Shown piece after piece: positions 1 through 9,230 of a stretch of DNA of 64,000 bases (positions are counted from its first letter, which is position 1; every line of letters starts with the position of its first letter). Source of the DNA: Clostridiales bacterium (GTDB lineage: Bacteria > Bacillota > Clostridia > Saccharofermentanales > Saccharofermentanaceae); contig JAGCGK010000151.1 of NCBI GenBank assembly GCA_017649645.1, positions 1 to 64,000 on the forward strand. The letters are read 5' to 3'. Under the pieces are notes generated by a model that was not told where the DNA came from, searched no databases, and was given only the letters and a program-made list of their open reading frames with translations. The position numbers and the translations under genes are program-made.

Positions 1-51
1 AATATAATTTAAAGTTGTCTCCGTACGATATTCAGTTATCTGTTTTATAAT

Positions 52-174
52 CTAATCAAGACAATAAAACTTATAGCAAAACGACGGGGAGTCCATCATT
101 CTGGAAAAACTCTCTATCTCAAGTATATTGTAATAATCTCCATCTACGGTTAATAGAAAGTCTGCTCTATCCAT
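52..174 (-). CDS. short ORF overlapping the methyltransferase 3' end
   Basis: A 40-residue frame starts with an ATG lying inside the last codons of the upstream methyltransferase gene (8-base overlap) and ends in TAG at 52-54. The peptide begins MDRADFLLTV and contains the stretch DGDYYNILEIES. No domain is recognised. The overlap suggests translational coupling, and the length suggests either a small partner protein or the 5' remnant of a longer gene. No function is assigned. Confidence 0.35.
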   Translation of the reverse strand: MDRADFLLTVDGDYYNILEIESFSRMMDSPSFCYKFYCLD

Positions 175-766
175 CTGATCGTCCTTTGCTAAGAATAGCG
201 TTAAACCATTTAACATTATGATCCGGTCTCACATCTATAGAGTACCATTTTTCAACAATATATAAATCATTTACTTGCTCGATCAGATAATCAAATCTCT
301 CATCGTTTATATCCGTAAAATATCTCCCATTGCGAACACCTTCAAAATCCCCATATTTGAACGACAAATACAGTTTACCTTTTATCTTCAACGCCGAATG
401 GATCCTCTTCAAAATAATCGGAAGTTCAGCATACGAGACATGGAGCAATGATGCACAAGCCCATATTCCATCATATTTGTCTATATCATTCAATTCGGAA
501 AAATCTTTACATTGAACTCTTATACCTGTATGGCGACTGGCCAATTCACACAATTCAGGAGATCCATCTATTGCATCAACTGAATAACCCTTGTCCAAAA
601 AAAATTTAGTGTCTCTTCCGGAACCACAGCCCAGATCAAGTATTGATCCGTTTATAGGAATTAACTTCAAAAAGTGGTCATAAAGATCGGATACATCGGC
701 ATTAACCGTTGAATCAAAAAAGGAAACCTGATTATCATTGTAATACTGACAGGTTAGCCTATCCAA
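167..766 (-). CDS. class I SAM-dependent methyltransferase
   Basis: 199 aa. The SAM-binding motif I is LDLGCGSGRD at residues 43-52, the second-strand acidic motif is AIDGS at 65-69, and the post-motif segment GIWACASLLHV follows. This is the Rossmann-like core of a small-molecule or macromolecule methyltransferase; the substrate cannot be told. The start is a TTG preceded by GAGG seven bases upstream; no better in-frame ATG exists near it. The gene overlaps a 40-codon frame downstream. The family call is firm, the specific role unknown. Confidence 0.8.
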   Translation of the reverse strand: MDRLTCQYYNDNQVSFFDSTVNADVSDLYDHFLKLIPINGSILDLGCGSGRDTKFFLDKGYSVDAIDGSPELCELASRHTGIRVQCKDFSELNDIDKYDGIWACASLLHVSYAELPIILKRIHSALKIKGKLYLSFKYGDFEGVRNGRYFTDINDERFDYLIEQVNDLYIVEKWYSIDVRPDHNVKWFNAILSKGRSDG

Positions 767-911
767 TCTAAAACCTCATCTATCCATTTATTTGAACTCA
801 TACTAAAGTACGACTTTAAATATTATTATACGCTTCTTAAGTGAGATAATATGACTCGTATCTTTAATATCAAATATATCATCAAATCATGTATGCGACA
901 GCCTCCATAAG

Positions 912-949
912 ATAAAGTAAAGGCCGCCGCTTATTATCAAGCGACGGCC
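912..949 (-). terminator. Rho-independent terminator after the acidic lipoprotein gene
   Basis: An 11-bp G+C-rich stem (922-932 with 939-949, one mismatch) and a 6-base loop are followed on the minus strand by a TTTACTTTA tail. It lies 33 bases past the stop of the lipoprotein gene that ends at 982. Confidence 0.75.
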
Positions 950-981
950 ACTGGATTTTTAATATCTTTAAAGACGGCGTA

Positions 982-2250
982 TCAGAGCTTTGGGAAACCG
1001 AATGCGTCAAGGAGCGACTCTATTGCTGCCTTATCGTCAGCCTCATCTGAAATGCACCTGATCTCGATCATGTAATTATCGAAAATATACAGACCGCCGT
1101 AATTGTAGGTCGGCTCTGCAGCATAATACGTCTTGAAATAACCGTCTAGTAACACGTAATTCTCATGGATCTCCATTTCACCGCCGTTCGGATCATGATC
1201 AGCCCTGAACTTCATGACCGCTGCCATCGAATCAAGATCGTACTGTGCTTCTTCCGGTGATGTATATGTCCTCATCTCGATGACAAGATCGGAACTACCC
1301 TCACCTTTGTAGATCAACTCGCTCTCGAGATATTCCTGATCTCTCTCGTAATCCTGGATCGAATCACCGATATTCTCAGAGACAACAGCGATAAAGTCAT
1401 CTGTGCTTACACTATTAAACGCTGCACCGGCTCCCGCATCATAAAGAGGAGGAACTACCGTCTCAGCAGCATCAGGGATACGTGAAGGATCCTTAAGGTC
1501 AAGTTTCTTCAAAAGCTCGTCAATGAGTTCACGGTCAGCATCCTTGTCCGAATAATTGTATATGGAGATCACTTTCGTACCTGTGATAAAGACTCCGCCG
1601 TAATTGTAATCAGGGAATTCTCCCAAGAAATATGTAATGTCTGCATCGAACAGTATCAGACTGTCGGCGATCTTGGCATTACCATCTACAAAGCCGTGTG
1701 ACAGAGCGGACTCCAGCGCGAGGACTCTCTCATCAAAGAAATATCTCGCCGCATCCTCGTCAGCATACTCAGAGTAGAAGATAATGAATCTGTCCATATA
1801 GTCGCCTGTGTAGTTGACCTGCAAGTTCAGATAATCATATCCCACATCAGATCCCTGATAGGAAGGGAGCTCACTTTCATCACACTCCAATACGTCCATC
1901 ATGACTGACTCGAACTTCTCGACAGAGATATCGGCTATCGGCTCATCATAGTCGATCTCCACGTCATCGGAAGGAATCATATCTTTGTCATCATCCTTCT
2001 CGTCTTCGTCATCCTCATCGTCCTCGGAATCTTCATCATCCTCGTCCTTGTCTTCGTCGTCCTCGTACTCATCGTCATCATCTTCGTCTTCATCTTCGTC
2101 ATCTTCGTCGTCTTCGTCATCTTCGTCAGCGGCTCTTGAAGACTTTCTCTTCTCCTTTTTGCCGTCGGATGAACATGCGACAAGAGATGTACCGATCATC
2201 AACATGCAGATGATAAGGCAGATAATTGAAATAAACTTTTTGTTCTTCAT
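982..2250 (-). CDS. secreted lipoprotein with a long Asp/Glu-rich tract
   Basis: 422 aa counted from the ATG that follows GGAGGG by four bases; an ATG 12 bases upstream overlaps the RBS and was not chosen. Residues 1-26 form a lipoprotein signal with lipobox LVAC, Cys26. Residues about 41-95 are almost only Asp and Glu with a few Ser, Lys and Tyr. The rest holds two similar halves, each with a tract like VISENIGD or FESVMMDVLE followed by Phe/Tyr-rich strands and a YNYGG(V/L) motif, which suggests an internal duplication of a small alpha/beta domain. Expected on the outer face of the membrane; the acidic tract could act as a spacer through the wall or bind cations (inference). Function unknown. 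Confidence 0.75.
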   Translation of the reverse strand: MKNKKFISIICLIICMLMIGTSLVACSSDGKKEKRKSSRAADEDDEDDEDDEDEDEDDDDEYEDDEDKDEDDEDSEDDEDDEDEKDDDKDMIPSDDVEIDYDEPIADISVEKFESVMMDVLECDESELPSYQGSDVGYDYLNLQVNYTGDYMDRFIIFYSEYADEDAARYFFDERVLALESALSHGFVDGNAKIADSLILFDADITYFLGEFPDYNYGGVFITGTKVISIYNYSDKDADRELIDELLKKLDLKDPSRIPDAAETVVPPLYDAGAGAAFNSVSTDDFIAVVSENIGDSIQDYERDQEYLESELIYKGEGSSDLVIEMRTYTSPEEAQYDLDSMAAVMKFRADHDPNGGEMEIHENYVLLDGYFKTYYAAEPTYNYGGLYIFDNYMIEIRCISDEADDKAAIESLLDAFGFPKL

Positions 2251-2400
2251 AACACCCTCCACTCAAACATTTTTAATAATTGAGATGTATTATACATCAA
2301 AGCTCTTCGAAAAATAATCCGCGACTATGAGCCATTACGGGTGTGATACATATAGAGAGTGTGCCAAGCTGACCGGGTTATTTCGCACTTTGTGCGCTTA

Positions 2401-3234
2401 TCAGGCCTGCTGTAAACTGACCCTTCTGTTGCTTTTGGTTTTCTTGAATTCCATGCGAAGCTGGACAAGCGCCGCGATAAGAAATACGGATGTGATGGCC
2501 AGGGTTACTACGGCGTCTCCGATCGAAGAATCCGTATGCTCATCTACTATCTTCTGCCCTACCCTGTCATTAAGGAAGAGTCGCCAGAAGCAGGCGACAT
2601 AGTCGACCATTCCGTGAAGGATGATGCAAGACAGAAGATTTCCCGAACGGTAATAGATGACGGCAAAGAGCATCCCGAAAAATGTGGCATATATCACCTG
2701 TGTGATGGTAGATATCGTGTTGCTTCCGTTGAGGTTCCCGAGATGGATCACACCAAAGAGGAATGCCGATAAGAACGTTGCCAGATATACGCCTTTTTTG
2801 TTGTCACCGAAGAACTCCTTGAACGAATTAAAAAGAACGCATCTGCATACGGATTCTTCCAGAAGTCCGATGCCGAGATTCATCACCATATAAAAAAGCA
2901 GCAAAGGCATCACTTCGATGAGAGACCTCTCAAATCTGGCGTCATTGAAGTAATTGAGAACGAGCATTCCGACAGAGAACAGGACTATGACAAGTCCGTG
3001 CCAAAATATCCCCTTGAATAATCTTTTCCTGCTGAGACCGACCCTTACCTTGTAGACTTTCTTGACATATAGGATAAGTAATATTCCGGCCACGGCCCGG
3101 GCAGCAAATTTAAGGCTCTCTACCAAGATATCATTTGCCATCCCCTTGATTAAGCGGGAGACCACAACCAGCGGGACTAAGCCAAGGACTGCAACGATTA
3201 TGCTTAGGAATAGCCATCCTTTTTTCTTTTCCAT
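2401..3234 (-). CDS. CPBP (CAAX/Abi) family intramembrane glutamic endopeptidase
   Basis: 277 aa from the ATG with AAGGAG seven bases upstream; upstream in-frame starts lack an RBS at a proper distance. About eight hydrophobic segments are visible. The family motifs are all present: EESVCR (126-131, the EExxxR catalytic motif), FGVIHLGN (160-167, with the conserved His and Asn) and LHGMVDY (206-212). CPBP proteases act in the membrane, in bacteria often linked to bacteriocin self-immunity or envelope stress. It follows the histidine kinase gene by about 80 bases on the same strand, so it may belong to the regulon or operon of that two-component system. Confidence 0.85.
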   Translation of the reverse strand: MEKKKGWLFLSIIVAVLGLVPLVVVSRLIKGMANDILVESLKFAARAVAGILLILYVKKVYKVRVGLSRKRLFKGIFWHGLVIVLFSVGMLVLNYFNDARFERSLIEVMPLLLFYMVMNLGIGLLEESVCRCVLFNSFKEFFGDNKKGVYLATFLSAFLFGVIHLGNLNGSNTISTITQVIYATFFGMLFAVIYYRSGNLLSCIILHGMVDYVACFWRLFLNDRVGQKIVDEHTDSSIGDAVVTLAITSVFLIAALVQLRMEFKKTKSNRRVSLQQA

Positions 3235-3313
3235 TTTCATTCTCCTTAGATTTGATTGACAATAATCTATCAATCGCGTCTGTAGGAGAACTGTCAACTG
3301 TCTTAAATCGGTC

Positions 3314-4561
3314 TTAATTCTTCGACTGCGGAAGGGTAATGCGCCATTTACAGCCTTCCTCAGGCAAGAGCACTATCTTACCTCCATGCATCTCCACGAT
3401 CTGCTTAACGATGGCAAGCCCCAGGCCGCTGCCTTTGGAAGTCTGGTCGGCGCGGTAGAACGGCTCCCAGATCCTCGCCCTGTGTTCCTCGGGGATTCCG
3501 CGGCCGTCGTCCGATACCGTGATCCGGATATCCTTGCCGTGCTCGATACCGATAAATATCTTTGTACCGGGGTCATTATATTTCATGGAATTTTCTATAA
3601 GATTCTCGAAAACACGTCTCAACAGTTCCCTGTCTACATCGACGAAGACCTCTTCCTCAGGTACGGAGAACTCGTACCCAAACCCAGCATCTTCGAACCT
3701 GGTTATATATGAAGCTATCAAAAGTCTTGTAAATTCACAGATATCCGTACGCTCCGAAACGATCCTGTAGCCCGCGCTCTCCAGCTTGGAATACATGAAA
3801 AGGCTGCCTAATATCTCGTTGGTCCTCACGGAATTATCATAGATCATCTGAAGATAATCCTTCCTCACGTATTCATCGACATCCTTTTGAAGGAGCATCT
3901 CGCTATAGCCCTGCATGCTCGCGAGAGGAGTCTTAAGGTCATGCGATATCTCTGATACCAGGAGCATACGTTTCTTCTCTTCTTCGTCCTCTATAGCCTT
4001 CAGTTCTTTGGAAGTCTTGGAGGAATATAGTACGGCAAACAGGATCAAGACCGCAAAGTATATGGAAAAGACAACCATGAGCAGTATGACTGTGGGATAA
4101 GAACTCGGGTAATCAGAATCAATATTGAAACTGAGAACGAACCTTAACGAGACCGGAGCTCTTAAGACCAGCCAGTATGGTTCCTCTCCGCCGTAATATG
4201 CAAGCTTATAATCATAGCTAAAGTCTTCCGAGTCCTTAAGAAAATCCGCCCACTGTTCTACCGTTAACGAATCCGTCTCGAAAACCCTCTTGCCTCCGAG
4301 TTCCGTTACATGAAGATCCTTATCGACAACGGCCGCGCCGCCGCCACGGTCAACATAGTCCTGAATATAGATATCACGGGGATCTTCGCATAGCCTGTCA
4401 AATGCAGACGGAGCAGTCTCCAGCGGATCAGGATGGAATGCCGATACGACTGCGATCAGGAAAAGTGGCAAAAATGACAGGATGATAGTTACGATGATCG
4501 TCCCTATAAATCTTCTTACAAGAAGTTTTCCTGTAGTGCGTCCGTTCCTTTTTCTGCTCAT
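3314..4561 (-). CDS. sensor histidine kinase
   Basis: 415 aa. There are two transmembrane segments (about 19-41 and 157-179) around an extracellular sensor region of about 115 residues. The cytoplasmic part has the H box EISHDLKTPL with the phosphorylated His at 207, the N box NLIENSMKYND, the G1 box DDGRGIP, and the G2 box GSGLGLAI. It autophosphorylates and passes phosphate to the response regulator encoded four bases upstream. The N-terminal cytoplasmic tail is very basic (RKRNGRTTGK). Signal unknown. Confidence 0.93.
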   Translation of the reverse strand: MSRKRNGRTTGKLLVRRFIGTIIVTIILSFLPLFLIAVVSAFHPDPLETAPSAFDRLCEDPRDIYIQDYVDRGGGAAVVDKDLHVTELGGKRVFETDSLTVEQWADFLKDSEDFSYDYKLAYYGGEEPYWLVLRAPVSLRFVLSFNIDSDYPSSYPTVILLMVVFSIYFAVLILFAVLYSSKTSKELKAIEDEEEKKRMLLVSEISHDLKTPLASMQGYSEMLLQKDVDEYVRKDYLQMIYDNSVRTNEILGSLFMYSKLESAGYRIVSERTDICEFTRLLIASYITRFEDAGFGYEFSVPEEEVFVDVDRELLRRVFENLIENSMKYNDPGTKIFIGIEHGKDIRITVSDDGRGIPEEHRARIWEPFYRADQTSKGSGLGLAIVKQIVEMHGGKIVLLPEEGCKWRITLPQSKN

Positions 4562-4565
4562 AGTA

Positions 4566-5231
4566 TCAACTGAAGCGGTATCCGATACCTACCAGAGTAT
4601 CGATATGCTTATTATCCTCATCGTCTATCTTGGAACGAAGATGCGAGATCTGCACCATTACCGTATTATCGTCAAAGATATATTCTTCCTGCCAGACCGC
4701 CTGGTAGATCTGCCTTTTGGTGACGACCTTGCCTGCGTTTTCCGCCAGATACTTAAGGATATGATATTCCTTGGAATTGAGATTTAACTTGACTCCGTTA
4801 TTCTCGACTACCGCGTTGTCAAAATCCATCTTAAGGTTACCTGACACGATGACCTTGGGTTCATCACCCTTGGACTTGATGTGACGTTTCTGGACTTCGA
4901 TCCTGGCCAGAAGTTCGTTCATCCCCCAGGGCTTGACGAGATAATCATCAGCGCCCATCCTAAGTCCGCTTACCTTATCGATCTCCTCGCCTCTCGCGGT
5001 CAGGAATATAACAGGCATCTGCGATGTCTCGCGGATCCTGGTAAGGAGCGACAAGCCGTCCATCACGGGCATCATAACGTCGAGTATCGCCATATCGGGC
5101 TTTTTCGAGATAAAAAGATCATAGGCCTCCTTGCCGTCGGCTGCTTCAACGACTTCATATCCGTCTCCCGTCAGCTGGTCATAGAGCAGCCTTCTGAGCA
5201 TATTGTCATCTTCTGCTATCAGGATCTTCAC
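4566..5231 (-). CDS. OmpR/PhoB-type response regulator
   Basis: 221 aa. The receiver domain has the acidic pair EDD at 7-9, the phospho-acceptor Asp51 in AILDVMMPVMDG, the conserved Thr in FLTARG, and the Lys in LVKPWG. A winged-helix DNA-binding domain follows (residues about 125-221, LNSKEYHILKYLAEN ... VGIGYRFS). It is encoded directly before its kinase with a four-base gap, so the pair is one operon. Confidence 0.95.
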   Translation of the reverse strand: MKILIAEDDNMLRRLLYDQLTGDGYEVVEAADGKEAYDLFISKKPDMAILDVMMPVMDGLSLLTRIRETSQMPVIFLTARGEEIDKVSGLRMGADDYLVKPWGMNELLARIEVQKRHIKSKGDEPKVIVSGNLKMDFDNAVVENNGVKLNLNSKEYHILKYLAENAGKVVTKRQIYQAVWQEEYIFDDNTVMVQISHLRSKIDDEDNKHIDTLVGIGYRFS

Positions 5232-5354
5232 GATATGTTCTCCTTGTCCGATCTGTCAGTTAATTGTATCACTAACCGCTCGCCGGATGGCGGTTCTCCG
5301 TCATATTTAAGACGGATTTAAGGTCACTGATCATATCGTATTCCGCAAATTTCC

Positions 5355-5384
5355 TTGTCTTTTTCTCGAAAACAATGTTATTAT
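5355..5384 (+). promoter_or_regulatory. probable promoter of the dockerin gene carrying the TTCTCGAAAA word
   Basis: A TTGTCT -35-like hexamer (5355-5360) and a TATTAT -10-like hexamer (5379-5384) are separated by 18 bases. The spacer holds the ten-base word TTCTCGAAAA (5363-5372), which recurs through the window. The downstream RBS is AAAGGAG nine bases before the ATG at 5416. Confidence 0.4.
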
Positions 5385-5415
5385 CTTGGTACTATTCAGA
5401 AAGGAGATATAACGA

Positions 5416-5682
5416 ATGAGAAACAAAATGAAAGCTGCCGTAGCAGGCATCACAGCTGCGGTCATTATTGCTGCATGCTCTTTTACATGCCTGGCAGATG
5501 CAAATCAATGGGTATACGGAGACTGTAACAATGACGGCGCCGTAAACATCTCAGATCTGGTTGCCTTGGGAAACCACATCAACAAGCGCAGCGCTTACGA
5601 TTTCAGGAAGGATCTTAATGGCGATGGTGTTATCAACAAGATCGACTACTACCTTCTTCAGAACCTTATCTTAAGAAGCTGA
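5416..5682 (+). CDS. orphan secreted type I dockerin protein
   Basis: 88 aa. Residues 1-27 are a signal peptide (MRNKMK, a hydrophobic core, then CLADA as the cleavage region). Almost all of the mature protein is one dockerin module with two calcium-binding loop-helix repeats: GDCNNDGAVNISDLVAL and KDLNGDGVINKIDYYLL, each with the D-x-N-x-D-G-x-(V/I)-N-x-x-D pattern. Dockerins bind cohesins to attach enzymes to cellulosome scaffolds or cell surfaces. Here no enzyme module is attached, so the protein could only occupy or cap cohesins, or dimerise. It is a single gene between convergent or divergent neighbours, with its own promoter and terminator. Confidence 0.88.
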   Translation: MRNKMKAAVAGITAAVIIAACSFTCLADANQWVYGDCNNDGAVNISDLVALGNHINKRSAYDFRKDLNGDGVINKIDYYLLQNLILRS

Positions 5683-5703
5683 GTGATATCCGGTCAAAAG
5701 ATG

Positions 5704-5737
5704 AGGTCCCCGAACTAGAGTGTCCGGGGACCTTGTT
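5704..5737. terminator. bidirectional terminator between dockerin and MATE genes
   Basis: Perfect 9-bp stem AGGTCCCCG / CGGGGACCT (5704-5712 with 5725-5733), 12-base loop, with T-rich sequence on the plus side. It lies between two convergent genes and can serve both. Confidence 0.75.
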
Positions 5738-5774
5738 ATATGCAAAGTTTCATCTTAAAAGACCAATACCGGAC

Positions 5775-7148
5775 TTATTCCGGAAGTTCCGATCTTTTCT
5801 TATCAACGACCGACTTACCTACCCATTTCTTCTTATACCAGTAGTACATGACGATAAGTCCGCGTATGCATTCATCCGTGGCCGTTCCAGCGAAGATGCC
5901 TGCTACACCGACTCCGAGAACGACGCCGACCAGATAGCCGGTGGTAAGCCCGAGACCCCAGTTACAAAGTATGCCGACGACCAGCGGAAATATGTATGCA
6001 CCGGCAGCCTTGAGACTACTTACGAAAGTCATATTAAGACAGCGCCCGATCTCAACAAATATATCTGCGATCATGATCATCTGTCCCAACATGATGACAT
6101 GGGAATTATCGGTAAAGATATGAAGAGTATATCTGCAGAGTATGGCGTTAAGAGCTGCCAAAGCGATCGTGATCGGCATGGATGTACGAAGTGTCTTAAA
6201 TACTCTCTTATATGCCGCATCAGACTTACCCGCACCTACCAGGTGACCAGTGATGATCTGCGTTGACATGGCCGAAGCATTGGAGAATATCATCGCGAAA
6301 GAGATGAGCGTATTACAATAAGCCCTCGCATTGACTGCGTCGTTTCCCATGGCGTTTACAAATGACAGGAGTGTTGTCTGATAGAGGTTATATGTCAGGT
6401 TCTCGCCTGCCGTAGGAAGTCCGATCTTGATCATCTTGATGAGGAGGTTACGGGGGAACGGATTAAGAAACTTAAGCGATATCTTACCTATCTTCATTAC
6501 CGCAAAGAAGATGAATACCGCGATGACAGCGATGGCTCTTGCTGCTACCGTCGAGATAGCGACACCCGCCACACCCAGCTTAAGGAAGGACAAAGGTCCG
6601 TAGAGGAACAGCCAGTTTCCTCCGATATTTATGATGTTTATCGCGAGCGTTATCCACATGCCTATCTTGGTATATCCGTTACACCTCAGGATCTGGAGCA
6701 TAACGTTAAAGACCGCCATCAGGAATCCCGTTCCTCCGACGATGTAGATATATGTCATGGAATGAGGCCTCATCTCGGGTGATACGTGAAGGAACTTCAT
6801 GATCAGCGGATTGGCCGCACAGAATGTCGCGCTCAGGACAACACCGACAGCGAAATTCACCGCCACCGCCAGCGTATAGATCATATTCATCTTGTCATAT
6901 CGCTTGGCACCGAGATATTGCGCAACAACGACACTTGTGGCCGTTGCTATGACATTAAAGAGGATATTCATCATGAACATGATGGTGTTGGCATTGCCCA
7001 CCGCGCCGACCGCGTACTCGTCGTAATGACTCAGCATGATGGTATCCACATTGTTGACCATCGTATTCAGGAAAAGTTCGAGGAACATCGGCCCCGCCAG
7101 GATCATCAGCGGTGTCTTCTCGTCAATAACGATCGTTTTCTTACCCAT
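5775..7148 (-). CDS. MATE family efflux transporter
   Basis: 457 aa with about twelve hydrophobic segments. Family features include the N-terminal LAGPMFLELFLNTMVNNVDTI region and the repeated half starting near residue 240 (KMIKIGLPTAGENL). MATE proteins export cationic drugs or metabolites using a Na+ or H+ gradient. AAGGGG nine bases before the ATG is the RBS. The gene is monocistronic and has a TTCTCGAAAA word at 7172-7181, 24 bases upstream of its start. Substrate unknown. Confidence 0.92.
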   Translation of the reverse strand: MGKKTIVIDEKTPLMILAGPMFLELFLNTMVNNVDTIMLSHYDEYAVGAVGNANTIMFMMNILFNVIATATSVVVAQYLGAKRYDKMNMIYTLAVAVNFAVGVVLSATFCAANPLIMKFLHVSPEMRPHSMTYIYIVGGTGFLMAVFNVMLQILRCNGYTKIGMWITLAINIINIGGNWLFLYGPLSFLKLGVAGVAISTVAARAIAVIAVFIFFAVMKIGKISLKFLNPFPRNLLIKMIKIGLPTAGENLTYNLYQTTLLSFVNAMGNDAVNARAYCNTLISFAMIFSNASAMSTQIITGHLVGAGKSDAAYKRVFKTLRTSMPITIALAALNAILCRYTLHIFTDNSHVIMLGQMIMIADIFVEIGRCLNMTFVSSLKAAGAYIFPLVVGILCNWGLGLTTGYLVGVVLGVGVAGIFAGTATDECIRGLIVMYYWYKKKWVGKSVVDKKRSELPE

Positions 7149-7382
7149 TAGTGTTCCCCTTATTATTTTTCTTCTCGAAAACCATCAATCATAATACATC
7201 ACACCTTAATATTATAATTGATATATTGTTCAATTAAATTGAACAATGCTTCATCTTTTGCCTGCCGCAAACTTATAAAATCGCATATCTTTACAAGCAA
7301 ACCCACTCAGACAGTTTTGAATTATTATATAATCGAGAAAAATGTCAAAATCATTGGGAGTTTATAACGACCTATAGAAATG
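7149..7382. promoter_or_regulatory. A+T-rich upstream region of the MATE gene
   Basis: This 230-base stretch is A+T-rich and has no supported gene. It contains an interrupted repeat, TCAATTAAATTGA (7231-7243), a near-perfect 13-base palindrome that could be an operator for a MarR/TetR-type repressor (inference). The minus-strand TATTATGATTG near 7188-7198 is a plausible -10 region. Confidence 0.3.
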
Positions 7383-7410
7383 AAAAGGGATGGGCCAATC
7401 GTCCCATCCT
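7383..7410 (-). terminator. terminator of the 7.4-8.3 kb lipoprotein gene
   Basis: A stem GGATGGG / CCCATCC (7388-7394 with 7403-7409) is followed on the minus strand by CTTTTCATTT. It lies 35 bases past the stop codon at 7445. Confidence 0.65.
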
Positions 7411-7444
7411 TATGTTCAAACTTTCCATCTGATATTTTATTGCT

Positions 7445-8305
7445 TTATTCTATCCGTTCCTCAACCCAGTCCTTGATAGTACCACCGGTTATCTCATAAC
7501 CGAAATCGGTGTAGATATGCATATCCTCATCAACAAAGATCTCATATAGGCATCCACCGTTTCTGCCGTAGACGATAATACTGTATTTTTTTGCTATATC
7601 TGTCGTTGCTTCCTTTGCAAATTCGACGTTTTCAAGTGCATCGGACAGCTCGTTTATATCGGTTTCGTTCAGATCAAGACTAAGTACCTCATCGAAATTT
7701 GTTTCGGCCTTTTCGTCTAATTCACCGAAAAAGCCTTCTGACATCCGCATAAAATAATTGTCTGAAGGTATTCTTTCACGAAATGCCGAATATGACATAT
7801 CAAAGGATTCCTCCGTAGATTTGAGCCAATCCTCTAACTTACCGGATTCATATGTTTGTCCGGTACTGTCAGTAATGTGATAATTCATATCAACTTTCAA
7901 TATATCGATCAATCCATCGTCTTGCCCATACATTTCAAGTTCATACCATTGCAACCATCCGGCTCCCTTCTCACAAACTGAGAGTTCGTCCTGAATCTCG
8001 ATGAATGTACTTACTTGTTCGGGAGTTAAAGTATACTCCAATTTATCCTCATACATATCATCTGTAATATCGACGATCTTCATCAATGTTATTTCGGAAG
8101 ATTGGTCGACAGACTCATCGCTCACTTCTGTCTCCTGTACCTCGGTCGATGCCTCTGTTTCTTGTACTTCAGTTGTTTCCTGCTCGGTTATCCGAGCCTC
8201 GGTGGAAACATCACTTACGGTAGTCTCATTGGTTGTGGAACTGCAGCCTGCGATCAGCAACATGCAGCAAACTGAAATTAGTAATCCCTTATTCACAAAT
8301 TTCAT
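7445..8305 (-). CDS. lipoprotein of unknown function
   Basis: 286 aa. Signal with lipobox LIAGC (Cys21), followed by a Thr/Glu/Ser-rich linker of about 50 residues with the repeated words TEVQETEA and TEVQETEV. The C-terminal 190 residues form an alpha/beta region with no recognised domain. AAGGAG lies ten bases before the ATG. Expected to be tethered outside the membrane; function not assigned. Confidence 0.7.
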   Translation of the reverse strand: MKFVNKGLLISVCCMLLIAGCSSTTNETTVSDVSTEARITEQETTEVQETEASTEVQETEVSDESVDQSSEITLMKIVDITDDMYEDKLEYTLTPEQVSTFIEIQDELSVCEKGAGWLQWYELEMYGQDDGLIDILKVDMNYHITDSTGQTYESGKLEDWLKSTEESFDMSYSAFRERIPSDNYFMRMSEGFFGELDEKAETNFDEVLSLDLNETDINELSDALENVEFAKEATTDIAKKYSIIVYGRNGGCLYEIFVDEDMHIYTDFGYEITGGTIKDWVEERIE

Positions 8306-8550
8306 TTTTTTGTGTCTCCTTTTTATATTATTAATAATAAAAATTACCAGGATAATTAATTACACAGAACGTGAAATGTGTCAAATCTTCAGAGCATGTT
8401 AATTGAAAAAGTTACTGCAATGTTTCGAATAATTCCTCGGACTTATGTGTCATATAAGCAGATAAACAATGCAGGCAGTTTTAAAGTCCCCTGTATCTCT
8501 TATGGTACAATGGGTTTGATGGGAAGCCTGCTATGACAGGAGGGAAAAAT

Positions 8551-9150
8551 ATGGAAGTTCAGACCGTAGGAAATGACAGAAAGCCCACGCATTTTCTGCT
8601 TGTTTCAAGGATCCTTATCTTATTTTCAGTGGTGCTGCTTTACGCGATGCAGCTTACGTTGGCGTTACCGATCTTCGGAACGTTCGTCATCAAAAAGGAT
8701 CTGGGAGCTATTGATAATGCGCGTGTTGAGGTCATCCTGATCTTATTGGGCGCGGCGCTGGTGCTCGACTTTGCGTCTTTCATACTTGCTATAATCGGAT
8801 CAGTTAAGCAGGAGGATCCCAAGACCGGGATGTCCGTCGCGACAAAGATCATTATGATCCCGTTTTTCCTGATCAACATTACACTATGGGTCATGCTCTT
8901 AATGGGAATGCTTAATCCGTTCCTTCTTTTCGGCATACCTTTTGCACTGTTTCTTGGCTTCTGCCTTACGTATATCTATATGTTCATGACCAGCTGGCCG
9001 GACATCATCTATATGATCATCTTCACGCTAAAAAGGAAAAAGCGTCCGAAGATCGGGATAATCGTCGGGATCATTCTCGAATTCTTCTTTGTACTTGATA
9101 TCGTCGGAGCAGTGCTGATCAATAAAGCATACAAGGACTCCGACAGTTGA
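8551..9150 (+). CDS. integral membrane protein of unknown function
   Basis: 199 aa from the ATG with AGGAGG seven bases upstream; an in-frame ATG at 8533 lies before this RBS and was rejected. About five transmembrane segments are seen. The loop between segments two and three holds SVKQEDPKTGMSVATK. No family is recognised. It is the only plus-strand gene between 5.7 and 12.4 kb. Confidence 0.65.
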   Translation: MEVQTVGNDRKPTHFLLVSRILILFSVVLLYAMQLTLALPIFGTFVIKKDLGAIDNARVEVILILLGAALVLDFASFILAIIGSVKQEDPKTGMSVATKIIMIPFFLINITLWVMLLMGMLNPFLLFGIPFALFLGFCLTYIYMFMTSWPDIIYMIIFTLKRKKRPKIGIIVGIILEFFFVLDIVGAVLINKAYKDSDS

Positions 9151-9230
9151 TCCCGGATTCGAGTTCAGTATAATTACAGCAGACCGGAAGGAACGATTTC
9201 TTTCACATATATTTTTCGTTTGTTACAAAC

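Noticed and set aside
1985..2317. Poly-serine ORF on the plus strand
   Set aside because: It is the antisense reading of the Asp/Glu codons of the lipoprotein gene and has no RBS.
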